64,000 nucleotides of DNA from Parietaria judaica (Eukaryota; Streptophyta; Magnoliopsida; Rosales; Urticaceae): positions 26,383,746 to 26,447,745 of the forward strand of contig OX940872.1 in NCBI GenBank assembly GCA_954871525.1. Direction: 5' to 3'. Under the pieces are notes generated by a model that saw only the letters and a program-made list of their open reading frames with translations, had not been told where the DNA came from and did not search any database. The position numbers were made by a program, and so were the translations under genes. Within the stretch, counting starts at the first letter, position 1. Every line of letters starts with the position of its first letter. Positions 1 to 9,658 of this stretch are shown here, piece after piece.

Positions 1-650
1 ATATTAATATCGTTGACGAAAGAGGCTTGCGTCGATCGCCAGGGGCCGGAGTCAGAGGAGTACACCAAGAAGTGCAAGCGCTGGTGCTCGGGATCAGAAT
101 TCGTTACACAAATGACTTTGTAATGAGGCGACCGGCAAGGGTCAAAAGCGAGCGCGAGGCAATAGATCTGCCCCCAATCGGAAAACGGCAGGCCGGGAAG
201 CGTGGTATAATGCTTGGTGGTTGGGTTATAGACGTAGTGGCTTCCTCTATGAGAGCACAGCAGCAGGCCGTTGCAGGACTGCATAATATCGACGTTGGAC
301 GCCCTGCGTGCGGCGAAAGTCGATGGACGGAAAGGAGGGACGGAGGCGGCGCAAGTAAAACTGACTGAGTAAAAGTCACGGCGAAAAGAGGACTGGGATC
401 GTACTCGGGAGCGTTTGATGAAGAGGCCGCTGGCGGAGGGCGGGGAAAGGCTCCGGCGGCGAGAGAATTTGGGGTCGGATATGAGGGCGAGCCAGTGTTT
501 GGAGACGGATTTGAACTTGATGAGGGACTTGATCGGCAAGCGGAGGAGGATCTCGGTTAGGAGGTCGTCGTTGCTGGCCGTCGTCTCTGCCGGTTGTAGC
601 AGAGGAACGGGTTGAGAAGTGGCGGCCTTGCTCTTTTTAGTAGAAGACAT
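1..650 (-). CDS. F-box protein, N-terminal part (runs off the left edge)
   Basis: An open frame reads leftward from the ATG at 650 to the window edge without a stop, about 216 codons. After a short Ser/Thr-rich leader, residues ~26-60 form an F-box (LLTEILLRLPIKSL, then FKSVSKHW). This domain docks on SKP1 to recruit targets to SCF ubiquitin ligases. Further on, LQSCNGLLLC-type wording (here MQSCNGLLLCSHRG, then YNPTTKHY) and an ALAFDP motif match the F-box-associated/kelch-like C-terminal region of the large plant family. Those repeats continue outside the window, so substrate and full length cannot be judged. The gene lies about 290 bp downstream of the MBD8-like gene on the same strand. 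The F-box assignment is strong. The target and subfamily are unknown. Confidence 0.85.
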   Translation of the reverse strand, partial: MSSTKKSKAATSQPVPLLQPAETTASNDDLLTEILLRLPIKSLIKFKSVSKHWLALISDPKFSRRRSLSPPSASGLFIKRSRVRSQSSFRRDFYSVSFTCAASVPPFRPSTFAARRASNVDIMQSCNGLLLCSHRGSHYVYNPTTKHYTTLPGLPFSDWGQIYCLALAFDPCRSPHYKVICVTNSDPEHQRLHFLVYSSDSGPWRSTQASFVNDIN

Positions 651-940
651 TGTGGTTTGGTTGTTTCTTTCTTCTTTGGGATATTTATTGGCTCATTTGA
701 TTGAAAGATTGTTGAGCAAGCTGATAGATATGGAAGATTGTGAAGGAAGCTTTTGAGTTGACCATGAAACCTCCGTGTTGACCAGTCAATGAAACATATA
801 ACTCAAAACATATCCACAGTGTTCTTCAGATTTCATGCACAAATTCTTGAATGAAACCGTGATTACATCAAAAATTCATGCACAATCAAGAAAGTTCAAG
901 CTTTCCAATAGGGTCGTTCGCATTTCTCGTTACCTTCGGA

Positions 941-1723
941 TCAAGCGACCGGATTCTTCCCCCGCGGACGGCCGCGCTTGCGCTTCTCCGGGGCGGAACC
1001 ACCCGCGACAGAATTGGGTAAAACGAAGTTCTTTCCGTCGGTGATCCTTCTCGGCCGGGCTTGCTGGTACTCCTCCGGAGCCGAAACGCCGGGGTCCACG
1101 AAATCAAGGGCGGGGAAGCTTATTCCGTCGGAGATCTTCACTGGTCGGCCTAGCTTGGTTTTCTCCGGAGCGGAATCGCCGGCGGCCGAATCGGTTAAAA
1201 CGAAGTTCTTCCCGTCGGTGATCCTTCTCGGTTGGCCTTGCTCGAACTCCTCTGGAGCCGAATCACCGGCTGGAAGGCTCCTTCCGTCGGAGATCTTCAC
1301 CGGTCGGGCTCGCTCGCCTTCCTCCGGAGCGACATCGCGGGATTGGGACGGCGGGTCAGCATCGGGGACGGGCATGAGGGCGTCGGAGCCGAAGAGACGC
1401 TCCAGGTAGGCCACGACGCCGAGGTTGTCGAGAGCGGGGCGGCGGTCGGGTTTGGCTGCGGCGGCGGCGCGGTTTCTCCGGGCGGCGGCGACGGAGGCGG
1501 AGGGGGCGAGGCGGAGGCGGGAGTAGGTCTGCTTGCGGCTTCCGGCGGACTCGTTGAAGACGGAGCGGTCGATTTTGGGGATGGGAAAGGCGTCGGCGTG
1601 GTGGTCTTGGGAGGAGGCGAGCGAGAGGGCGAGGAGCTCGGGTTGGGAGAGGAGACGGAGGTCGACGACGGAGAGAGAGCCGAAGAGCAGGCGGTGGTCG
1701 GCGCCGGTGGTGGTGGAGCCCAT
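941..1723 (-). CDS. Methyl-CpG-binding protein 8-like N-terminal protein with AT-hook-like repeats, short form
   Basis: A single-exon frame of 260 residues. Residues ~15-75 (VDLRLLSQPELLALSL, then PKIDRSVFNESAGSRKQTYS) resemble the conserved N-terminus of plant MBD8-type nuclear proteins. This assignment is from memory of the family. Residues ~130-256 carry four to five degenerate modules of about 28-30 residues, each with APEE/APEK followed by a basic RPRRITDGK or GRPVKISDG core. The last one is a good AT-hook (KRKRGRPRGK). AT-hooks bind the minor groove of AT-rich DNA. The frame stops eight codons after that hook, and no methyl-CpG-binding domain is visible before the F-box gene begins at 650. 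It is therefore either a truncated relative or a lineage-specific short form. The DNA is GC-rich. Confidence is fair for family and good for being a gene. Confidence 0.6.
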   Translation of the reverse strand: MGSTTTGADHRLLFGSLSVVDLRLLSQPELLALSLASSQDHHADAFPIPKIDRSVFNESAGSRKQTYSRLRLAPSASVAAARRNRAAAAAKPDRRPALDNLGVVAYLERLFGSDALMPVPDADPPSQSRDVAPEEGERARPVKISDGRSLPAGDSAPEEFEQGQPRRITDGKNFVLTDSAAGDSAPEKTKLGRPVKISDGISFPALDFVDPGVSAPEEYQQARPRRITDGKNFVLPNSVAGGSAPEKRKRGRPRGKNPVA

Positions 1724-1836
1724 TGCTCAACGGAGCTTGTGATTGGGGAAATGGGAATGAATTCGCGGAAGTTACTTTTGCCGTGAATACTGTAGGAAAT
1801 TTATAAAACAACATTATTTGAGACTATTTTTTTTAT

Positions 1837-1905
1837 GAGAAATGGCATGAGATAGCCTAATTGAAATGTTTGTTTAGTCAAATAGCCAAACTTTCTCATT
1901 TCTTT
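1837..1905 (+). repeat. Left terminal inverted repeat of the MULE
   Basis: Pairs with 9590-9658. The shared blocks are ATAGCC, TTGAAA and TTAGTCAAATAGCC, separated by mismatches. The expected outermost GGG reads GAG here, so this end looks slightly decayed. Confidence 0.7.
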
Positions 1906-2067
1906 GCAAAATATCAAATTAAGTGAGGTGGCTTTTTATTTACATATTTTATACCTAAACTATCCTTTTTGTTATTTATTTTCAGATTTTTAATATTATT
2001 TAAATACAAATAATCAGAAGAACATCATCGAGAGAGAGAACACCAAAATTTCCCGCGCGACGACGAC

Positions 2068-2370
2068 GGCGATTCTCTCACCACCGTTCGCCGGCGATTC
2101 TCTCACCTCCGTTCGCCGGCGATTCTCTCATTGTCAATTGTTCATCAACGACCATACTTTCCGTGCAAACCAAGCTTTCATCACCACCGCCAAACTCTTC
2201 TTTTTCCGGCGATTCTCTCAGCTCCTTTCGCCGGCGATTCTCTCAGCTCCGTTCGTCGGTGATTCTCTCACCTCCGTTAGCCGGCGATTCTCTCATCTCC
2301 GTTCGTCGGTGATTCTCTCACCTCCGTTCGCCGGCGATTCTCTCAGCTCTGTTCGCCGGCGATTCTTTCA
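2068..2370 (+). repeat. 25-bp minisatellite in the MULE left subterminal region
   Basis: The unit is about 25 bp, built on GGCGATTCTCTCA followed by CCTCCGTTCGCC. About two copies lie at 2068-2129 and seven at 2208-2370, separated by unique sequence. It lies upstream of the transposase, near a GTAAGT-type donor at about 2378, so it may be 5' UTR or promoter DNA. Confidence 0.85.
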
Positions 2371-2716
2371 TCCTCTGTAAGTGCTTTGTAACCTATTCTG
2401 ATGTCGTTTGGTTTCATGTTCTCAATGAGAAATTGAAAAGCAGAAGAAATTGAAAAAAAATCAAAGAAGAACGAGACTGATTCTTATCATACCGGAGTTG
2501 CTCTTGGCTGTGGCTGTTCATCGGAAGAACGATGAACTAATTTTCCTGTTATTAAGAATAATCTGATTCTACTAGAGGATGTTGATTATGATATGAGTTG
2601 AATAATGCTGATGTTGATTCAGTAGGAAGTTGAATTTGATTTTTCTGTTGAATTGCCGAAACAGGGTCCAAAACCGAATCTAACCTTAGACCGAATTTCA
2701 AAACACAGAAGTTTCA

Positions 2717-5700
2717 ATGAGCACTGAAGAGATACCACACGGAGCGGATCATTTGACCGATATTTCTGTGTTTGAATCAGGTTCGCGATAATTACATATT
2801 TTTTCCTACGTTCGATTGTTGTTTGGGATTGAATTTTAACATTTTAGTAATGTGATGCTAAGTTAAGCCACTGTATTGGTTCTTGTTCCGTTAATCTCAT
2901 TCATATGCTTGTTGCGATCACGTGAATATTAGCATATAAATGTTTGAACTGGGACTTTCTAGTAATGTAATTCTTAGTTAAGCCAATGTATTGATGTGGC
3001 AGGGTTGCTAATAAAAATGAGACCATGTTTTGTTTGAAAAGTCCCGGTAGCCGGTCTCGATTTTAGTCCGAGCTAGTTCATATACTAATGTAGTTTTTCT
3101 GTGTAGTCTATTAACAACTTTCTATTACCAGATTAGTAAATAATGAGGTGTTAACCACATTATGTGGTGTATTAACGTGGTTAATAGATGGATTAGTAAA
3201 TAATGGGTGTATTAATTTGGTTAATTCGGGTTATTATTAATTAATATAGGTCGTATCAAATCACATTTTTGTTAGATATTAGATATTAGGTTGTATTAAT
3301 GTGGTTAATTCCTCATAATATCCCATGAGATCGTGTTATGTTTGAATAAGTTTCGGGATTGTTGTTTCTAATAAAGAATAAACTTATTAATCTGTAATAA
3401 CAGAGACGACCCTCCCAAATCAAGCACTGATGATTGAATTAAGAACGGGTGTTGATGTAACGAGATCTCTACAAATAGCTCCGATCAATGGATTTTCATT
3501 ACTTGAATCAGGTTTTTCTTTTAATTTATGTTTTTCAATTCATATTTTTGTGTTTTTATTAAAACTATATTATCTGTCTTAATAGTATTAGTATGTAGAT
3601 AGATATGTGATTAAAAATCGAATTCACGTGTATTAACAAAATTAATACATACATGTCTTTCCTAGTTTTACAGAACATTTATATTACCGTTGTTTATATG
3701 TGTTAATATATGGATAATTATGTGATAACAAATATTATATCAACATGTATTAACACATTTAATTTTATATATTATCTGTGTGAATATGAATATGTATTAA
3801 TACATGTTTTAATATGGATGTAGTTAAAACGTTTGAGAAACAATATTGTCACGGGGCTGGATCGTCATCTACTTTACCAGTTTCAGATGATACAGAAAAC
3901 GACGACGGGTCTATTCTGTACGATGATTTGGATTTCACTAATTTGCGTGAAGATTTTGACGTTAGGGTGAACGATAAATTCACTCATAAAGATTGTATGA
4001 CGGACGCCCTGAGTTTCATAGCAATAAACCGTTCATTTCAATTCATAAACCGGCGTTCTAGCCAATCACGCTATGAGATTTTTTGTATGAATGCGCATTG
4101 TCCATGGGAATTTAACGCACGCGTATGTTCGGCTTCTAAGATTTGGGTTGTTACATCCTATATTAACGAACACAATTGTGTTGGACGCAATACTCTAGAG
4201 AGAAATCGGCACTTGTCGACCTCTCTAATCAGCAAGATAGTAAAGCAATACCTCTCGGGCCCGTTGGGAAAGAGTTTAACACCGATGGGTGTTGCGGATA
4301 TAATGCTTAAGCGATATAGAGTCGATATAAGCTATTTCCTAGCTTGGAAAGGACGTAGCGAAGCGTTGACGGAGATCCGCGGTAGTTTCGAAGAGTCGTA
4401 TTCTCATCTACCGATGATTGGCGAAATGATTTGCGCAAAAAATCCAGGTAATTTTTTAGATTAACACTGTTAATCTGTGTTAATAGAAATGCAAAGTATC
4501 AACAGTCAGTTTCTTTTTATGTTATTGTTAATTAATTTAAATTTGTATTTGTGATTCAGGTTAATTTTATAGGTTTGAGTTTATTTACAACATTATGCTT
4601 ATAATTTCAGCTTAATCATCAACTTAATTTTAATAACTATAGGTTTATTAACACAGTTTATTCTTCATCTTTTCAGGGAGTTATACAGAAACGAAACTTG
4701 ATGCTACAGGGAACTTTAAGTACTTCTTTTTGGCTATCGGTGCTTCTATACATGGTTGGCAATTTTTTCGCCCGGTTATTTCCGTGGATGGTACACATTT
4801 GAAAGGGAAGTACAAGGGTACATTGCTATTGGCAGCCGCGCACGATGGGGATAACCACATATTTCCGTTAGCTTTTGGGATTGTTAGTACAGAAAAATAT
4901 AAATCATGGCGTTGGTTTATGAAAAATATTAGAAAAGTGTACGGGGCTAGAGAAGACTTGGTAATTATTTCTGACAGGGCTCCGTCAATCCCGAAAGCAG
5001 TTAAGCGTGTGTTCCCGGAAGCGAAGTACGCGGTGTGCATGCAGCATTTGTGGAAGAATGTCAAGTGCAATCACGGGAAATCGTCTATTCAGCCATTGTT
5101 TTACAAGTGTGCCAAGGCGTATACGCATAAAGACTTTAATTATTGGTTGGATGTACTTTCTTCTAAGAAGCCATCCATAAAGAAATACTTAATTGAAGCT
5201 GGACCGGAGTTCTGGTCACGATCTCACTTCCCAGGTAACTTTGTAAATCATGTTTATTAAGAATCATTATAAACGATTAATTTAGTTTGTCTAGGTTTAT
5301 TTACCTTCTAATTTCATCTTATTAATCAAGTTAATTTTCATTAATAAAACATATTATTAACAACTATTAATTATGTTGTCCATATTAATACATATAATTG
5401 TTAATCTATTCCAGGTAAACGCTATGGCTTGATGACCACTAACATCAGCGAATCCCTAAACTCGGTTATCTTAGAAGCTCGAGAATGGCCAGTAGCCGCG
5501 CTTGTTTTGAGTTGGCGTTCTTTACTACAAAAATGGTTCAACAAACAACGTGCTCTGATCCACAAGATGCTGAACGGACTCACTGCCCACGCTGCAAAAA
5601 TACTCGAGGAAAATGAGAAGAATGCACGCAGAATGAACGTAAGTTCATTCTTTATTTCCTAATCTTTTATATCATAAGTGTGTTAATATCCAAAAAAATC

Positions 5701-6139
5701 CGTTTTTTTTTTGTTATATCAGGTTGCACCTATCAACAACCATGCATTTGAGGTTATCGATGGCAAGTGTCACAACATTGTTGATATTGCAACGAAGTCA
5801 TGTTCTTGTTGCGTTTGGCAGCTTGAAGATTTCCCTTGTGCGCATGCCGCGGCGGCTTTGTATAGGCTGAATTTAAAGCCGATTGATTTCATCCCTCATT
5901 ATTTCACTAGAGAAGCGTTTGTAGCTACGTATTCACTAGATGTTATTCCGGTTGCACACGACGGTGATTGGGATTTTCCAAGTGACGCTTCAGTAATCAA
6001 TCCTCCGGTTCAAAAACGCCAAGCAGGAAGACCAAAGATGAAGAGATTTCGTTCAAAAGATGAGATGCCTCATCCATACCGCAATCGCTGTGGGAATTGT
6101 GGACATGCGGGTCACAATAAGAGGACTTGTCTAGCCTAG
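2717..6139 (+). CDS. MuDR-type MULE transposase, apparently intact
   Basis: Core exons are 3814-4447, 4677-5234, 5415-5638 and 5723-6139. All junctions are GT-AG and in phase, giving 610 residues from the ATG at 3814. Two upstream exons, 2717-2780 and 3404-3511, also splice in phase into an acceptor at 3824 and would give a 664-residue protein, which is the span used here. The order is an N-terminal MuDR DNA-binding region (exon 3814), a DDE-type catalytic core with VDGTHLKGKYKG and ISDRAPSI carrying two acidic residues, a SWIM zinc finger (CSCC...CAHA), and a C-terminal CCHC knuckle (CGNCGHAGHNKRTC). These parts bind element ends and catalyse cut-and-paste transposition in the nucleus. No internal stop or frameshift is seen, so it may be active. 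Confidence 0.85.
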
Positions 6140-7225
6140 TTACTTTGTGGGCCGTTTTGGTTATGTTTTGTGTGTAAATTTTTTCTTATTAACGTGGTTA
6201 ATTCCTGATATTCATTGTTTCTCATATTTTTAAGTCATTTGTCACTAGTGCCATTTGTTTAGCTGTGAATAAACAAATTAATTTGGTTACTTCCTAATAT
6301 TTCTTGTTTCTCATATTTCTAGTTACTTTATGGAGCATTTTGGTTATGTTTTTGTGTGTAAAATTCTTCTTATTAACGCGGTTAATTCCTGTAAATTCAT
6401 CATACAATATTGTATTAACTTCATTAATACAAATTAATTTTTTTCCAAATCCAATTTACTCACCATTTTCACAAGCTAGGCATATTATTTCCAAATCAAC
6501 ATTGTATAGCCTATGGAGATACATGTTAATATGAGAATTTTCAAAAAAAAAAATTGAAATACAAATTAATTGAGATCGATGAGCCAATTTATATTTCACG
6601 TTAATAAAACATCAATATTATCAACAAGAACAAAAGACATAAAAGATATTGTGGAAAGGCGTGTCACAATAAGAGGACTTGTCTAGGCTATAGTTACTTT
6701 GTGGAGCGTTTTGGTTATGTTTTTGTGTGTAAAAGAATTCTTATTAACGCGGTTAATTCCTGTAAATTCATCATACAATATTGTATTAACTTCATTAATA
6801 CAAATTAATTTTTTTCCAAATCCAATTTACTCATCATTTTCACAAGCTAGGCATCATATTTCTAGTTACATTGTGAATTTATTTGTTTTTTGTGTAAAAT
6901 TATTCTTATTAACGCGGTTAATTCCTGTTAATTTCTCATACAATATTGTATTAACTTCATTAATACAAGTTATTTCTTTTCCAAATCCAGTTTACTCAAC
7001 ATTTTCACAGGCTACTTATATTATTTCCAAATCAACATTGTATAAACGATGGAGATACACGTTAATATGAGAATTTTTAAAAAATGAAATACAAGTTAAT
7101 TGTGATCGATGAACCAATTTATATTTCACGTTAATAAAACATCCATATTATCAACAATAACAAAAGACATAAACAATATTGTGGAAAGGCGGGTCACAAT
7201 AAGAGGACTTGTCTAGCCTATAGTT
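6108..7225 (+). repeat. Three-fold repeat of the transposase 3' end and trailer
   Basis: The last coding segment (GGTCACAATAAGAGGACTTG) recurs at about 6661 and 7192, roughly 530-550 bp apart. Following blocks such as TTATTAACGCGGTTAATTCC also recur near 6370, 6740 and 6910. The copies are not identical. They look like successive tandem duplications of the transposase terminator region. Confidence 0.8.
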
Positions 7226-7261
7226 ACTTGTCTAGCCTATAGTCAAATGGCATAACACTAA

Positions 7262-8451
7262 TCAAATTCCGAGGTCGAACGAAGGATGGCTTGATATCAC
7301 GTCTTCGCTGTTGTCATCATCCTTTTTGCCTTTCTTCTCCTGCGTGTAAGGTGGCCTCATTAAAGGTCCTGGTTTTATCTTCCGCTTGTTTCGAATAGGG
7401 ACTCCTTCATCTTGCAATGGTGCTTTATCCTGCAGCTTCCGTGTATAAACCATGAGATTTGGATTATTCTTTGTCACCACTTCGCTTGGTCGCACTACTT
7501 GCTCGACCATAGGCACATTTCTCGGCTCATTTCTGGGTTGAGTAGGATCTGTCTGTGAATCAACATCTTTTTCAATTATCAAGTTGGCGTTTGTAAGAAT
7601 AAATGAAATCTCACTGTTTATGTCATATTTTTTGGCCTACAAACAACATCAAATTCTACATGTGTTACCGGTGGACTTAGGAAATAACAACAAAGTTAAT
7701 AAGCATGAATAAACTGTAAGAACTTTTACCGGTGGACTTAGGTAATCATTGATCCTCTCACTGCTTGGTAAGGATAAAGGTGTGTTTTCAACCTAATGTT
7801 AATACATCACAAAATGTGTTTAACTAATCCATCTATTAACCACGTTAATACAACACAAAATGTGGTTAACTAATCCATGTATTAACCACGTTAATACATC
7901 ACGTTAATATAACTTACCCGAGATTCTTTCAAACTCCTTTATCGTAAACTTCGATAGATGTTGTCCTATTTGGAAAGATAGGGCCTGTTCATCACCTCCG
8001 GTGACTTGACGCAACACCAATTGGTGAATAAGATTTTTCGGAAACGTGTGTCCGTTAATATTCAAAAAATGACTGAACGGTCCGCTAAGGAAGATACTTC
8101 GTTGGTTTTCTGTTTTTAAGTGTCTCCGTACATCTTCCATCACCTTTAATCTTGAATGGCATTGGATCCTTTGTAACGGATTCCAAAACGGCTTATCAAC
8201 AACATAGTAACAACCTGCAAAAAATAATAACATAATGTTAGTGAATGTTATGCATACATAGTAAAGAAAATTAACGGAATTATTATCTGTAAATCACCAC
8301 AGCTATAGCATTATCAGTTCTCACTTCTCAATGGCGCTTTTGATACCGTTTCTGCTGCCGGATTGATTGACGTTTCCTCTGCCATCGATACCTTTTCCAC
8401 TGCCAGTTCCGCATCTCTTTCTTTATTTGCAACTGATCTCGTTCTCCTCAT
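7262..8451 (-). pseudogene. MULE passenger gene: DUF1985 protein lacking the ULP1 protease
   Basis: Exon 1 (8451-8325) begins MRRTRSVANKERD. It splices in phase (GTGAGA/TTTTTTGCAG) to exon 2 (8214-7918), which encodes a DUF1985-like segment with FLSGPFSHFLNI, QLVLRQVTGGDEQAL and FTIKEFERISG. Two further candidate exons, 7792-7730 and 7636-7262, join in phase with each other and encode an acidic-basic linker ending NKRKIKPGPLMRPPYT and a Lys/Asp-rich tail with a stop. In plant MULE passengers of this kind DUF1985 and this linker normally precede a C48 (ULP1, SUMO protease) domain, which is absent here. Joining exon 2 to 7792 with the visible splice sites gives an immediate TGA. The intervening 7800-7917 is element-type 46-bp repeat. 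I read this as an internally deleted gene. The DUF1985 call is from family memory. Confidence 0.7.
7800..7910. repeat. Internal copies of the 46-bp MULE repeat
   Basis: About two copies of a unit built on ATTAACCACGTTAATACATC and AAAATGTGGTTAACTAATCC. They interrupt the DUF1985 passenger gene and match the array at 8790-9045. Confidence 0.8.
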
Positions 8452-8789
8452 TATATCTACCATGAACATTACTTAACCACATTAGTACATACTAAATTCA
8501 AACATTAATACCACATTTTATCTAACATAAACAAGAAATTAACCACATTAATACAAGTATATTACCACATTTTATCTAACATAAATAAGAAATTAACCAC
8601 ATTAATACAAGTATATTAACCACATTAATACGTTAATACATGTGTCGGATTAATCATAAAATCGATTGATACATGAAACCAAAACCAAATTAACCTCATT
8701 AATACAATCCCAAATTCAATTAATCAGGAAATCGATTAATACATGAGACTGGGATTTTGAAACAATCTTACATTAAAGTGAACTAATAC

Positions 8790-9045
8790 AATATCGAACA
8801 CACTCGCGAATTAACCACATTAATACAACTCACATTAATACAACTAATCCATGTATTAACCACGTTAATACATCACAAAATGTGGTTAACTAATCCATAT
8901 ATTAACCACGTTAATACATCACAAAATGTGGTTAACTAATCCATGTATTAACCACGTTAATACATCACAAAATGTGGGTAACTAATCCATCTATTAACCA
9001 CGTTAATACACCCCATTATTAACTAATCTGGTAATAGAAAGCTGG
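8790..9045. repeat. 46-bp self-complementary repeat array of the MULE
   Basis: About four copies of a 46-bp unit containing ATTAACCACGTTAATAC and its partial complement GTGGTTAA. Looser versions (AACCACATTAATAC) start near 8470. The inverted counterpart lies at 3118-3310 near the left end, so this is part of the extended inverted-repeat structure of the element. Confidence 0.8.
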
Positions 9046-9334
9046 TACCGAAGAACACCAAAAGCTAGAAGCATTACCGTGAGGATCAATCAAGCGAAAT
9101 AGGCGAGGAACACCAAAACCAAGACTTAAACCGAGATGAAATTTGAAACCAACACAGCACACATAAATGATTTCAACATTTTATTCGAATCAAATCAAAC
9201 TAAAGGAAGGAAGGAAGAATTAGGATACCTCCAAATCGAAACTCTAAAAAAAATTACATCCAAATCGAACTGGATTGAGAGAGAAGAAGACGAAGCTTTG
9301 AAAGCATTACCGTGCGATGATGGCAGCGCACAGA

Positions 9335-9462
9335 GTTCGGCGACGGAGACGGCACGGAGGTCGGCGACGGAGACGGCACGGAGGTCGGCGACGGAGACAG
9401 CACGGAGGTCGGAGACCGGACGGAGGTCGGCAAAGGAGAAGGGGTCGGCGAAGGAGAAGGTG
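9335..9462 (+). repeat. 24-bp minisatellite in the MULE right subterminal region
   Basis: Three close copies of a 24-bp unit (TCGGCGACGGAGACGGCACG plus GAGG) with shortened derivatives after them. It mirrors the position and strand-reversed composition of the 25-bp array at the left end (CCTCCGT/CCGGCGA words) but is not the same unit. The 110-codon plus frame across it (SATETARR repeats) is a by-product of the 24-bp period. Confidence 0.8.
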
Positions 9463-9589
9463 TTGTGAGAAATATTAGGTCGAAGAGAAATATTAGGGCA
9501 TAAAATATATTAAAAAAAAACGAATATCATTAATTATGAGGGTAAAAAGGTATTTGTGATTATCAAAATTGGTTTATTGGCTATTTGAC

Positions 9590-9658
9590 AATTTTAATTA
9601 AAACATTGGCTATTTGACTAATTAACCTTTCAATATTGGCTATATCCCTCTAACGCCC
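9590..9658 (-). repeat. Right terminal inverted repeat of the MULE
   Basis: Read inward it begins GGGCGTTAGAGGGATATAGC and continues with TTGAAA and TTAGTCAAATAGCC, pairing with 1837-1905. Confidence 0.7.

Larger units (their letters stand above)
1837..9658. mobile_element. Mutator-like element (KI/ULP-type MULE), about 7.8 kb
   Basis: The ends are diverged inverted repeats. The left end (1837 on) and the reverse complement of the right end (9658 back) share ATAGCC, then a TTGAAA block, then TTAGTCAAATAGCC. The right end begins GGG when read inward, as is usual for MULEs. Inverted similarity resumes deep inside, around 3118-3190 against 9045-8960 (CTTTCTATTACCAGATTAGT). Between the ends lie a spliced MuDR-type transposase on plus and a DUF1985 passenger gene on minus, arranged convergently, as in plant MULEs that carry ULP1-like genes. 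No matching 9-bp target duplication is evident, so the boundaries are approximate and the insertion is probably not very young. Confidence 0.8.

Noticed and set aside
1232..1786. Plus-strand frame of 184 codons rich in Gly/Glu
   Set aside because: Shadow of the GC-rich MBD8-like gene on the other strand; composition mirrors it and no family features are present.
2138..2380. Plus frame over the MULE left minisatellite
   Set aside because: Open only because of the 25-bp repeat; no homology, and it lies in subterminal repeat DNA.
9136..9468. Plus frame ending in SATETARR repeats
   Set aside because: Product of a 24-bp in-frame minisatellite at the MULE right end; the rest is unrelated sequence.
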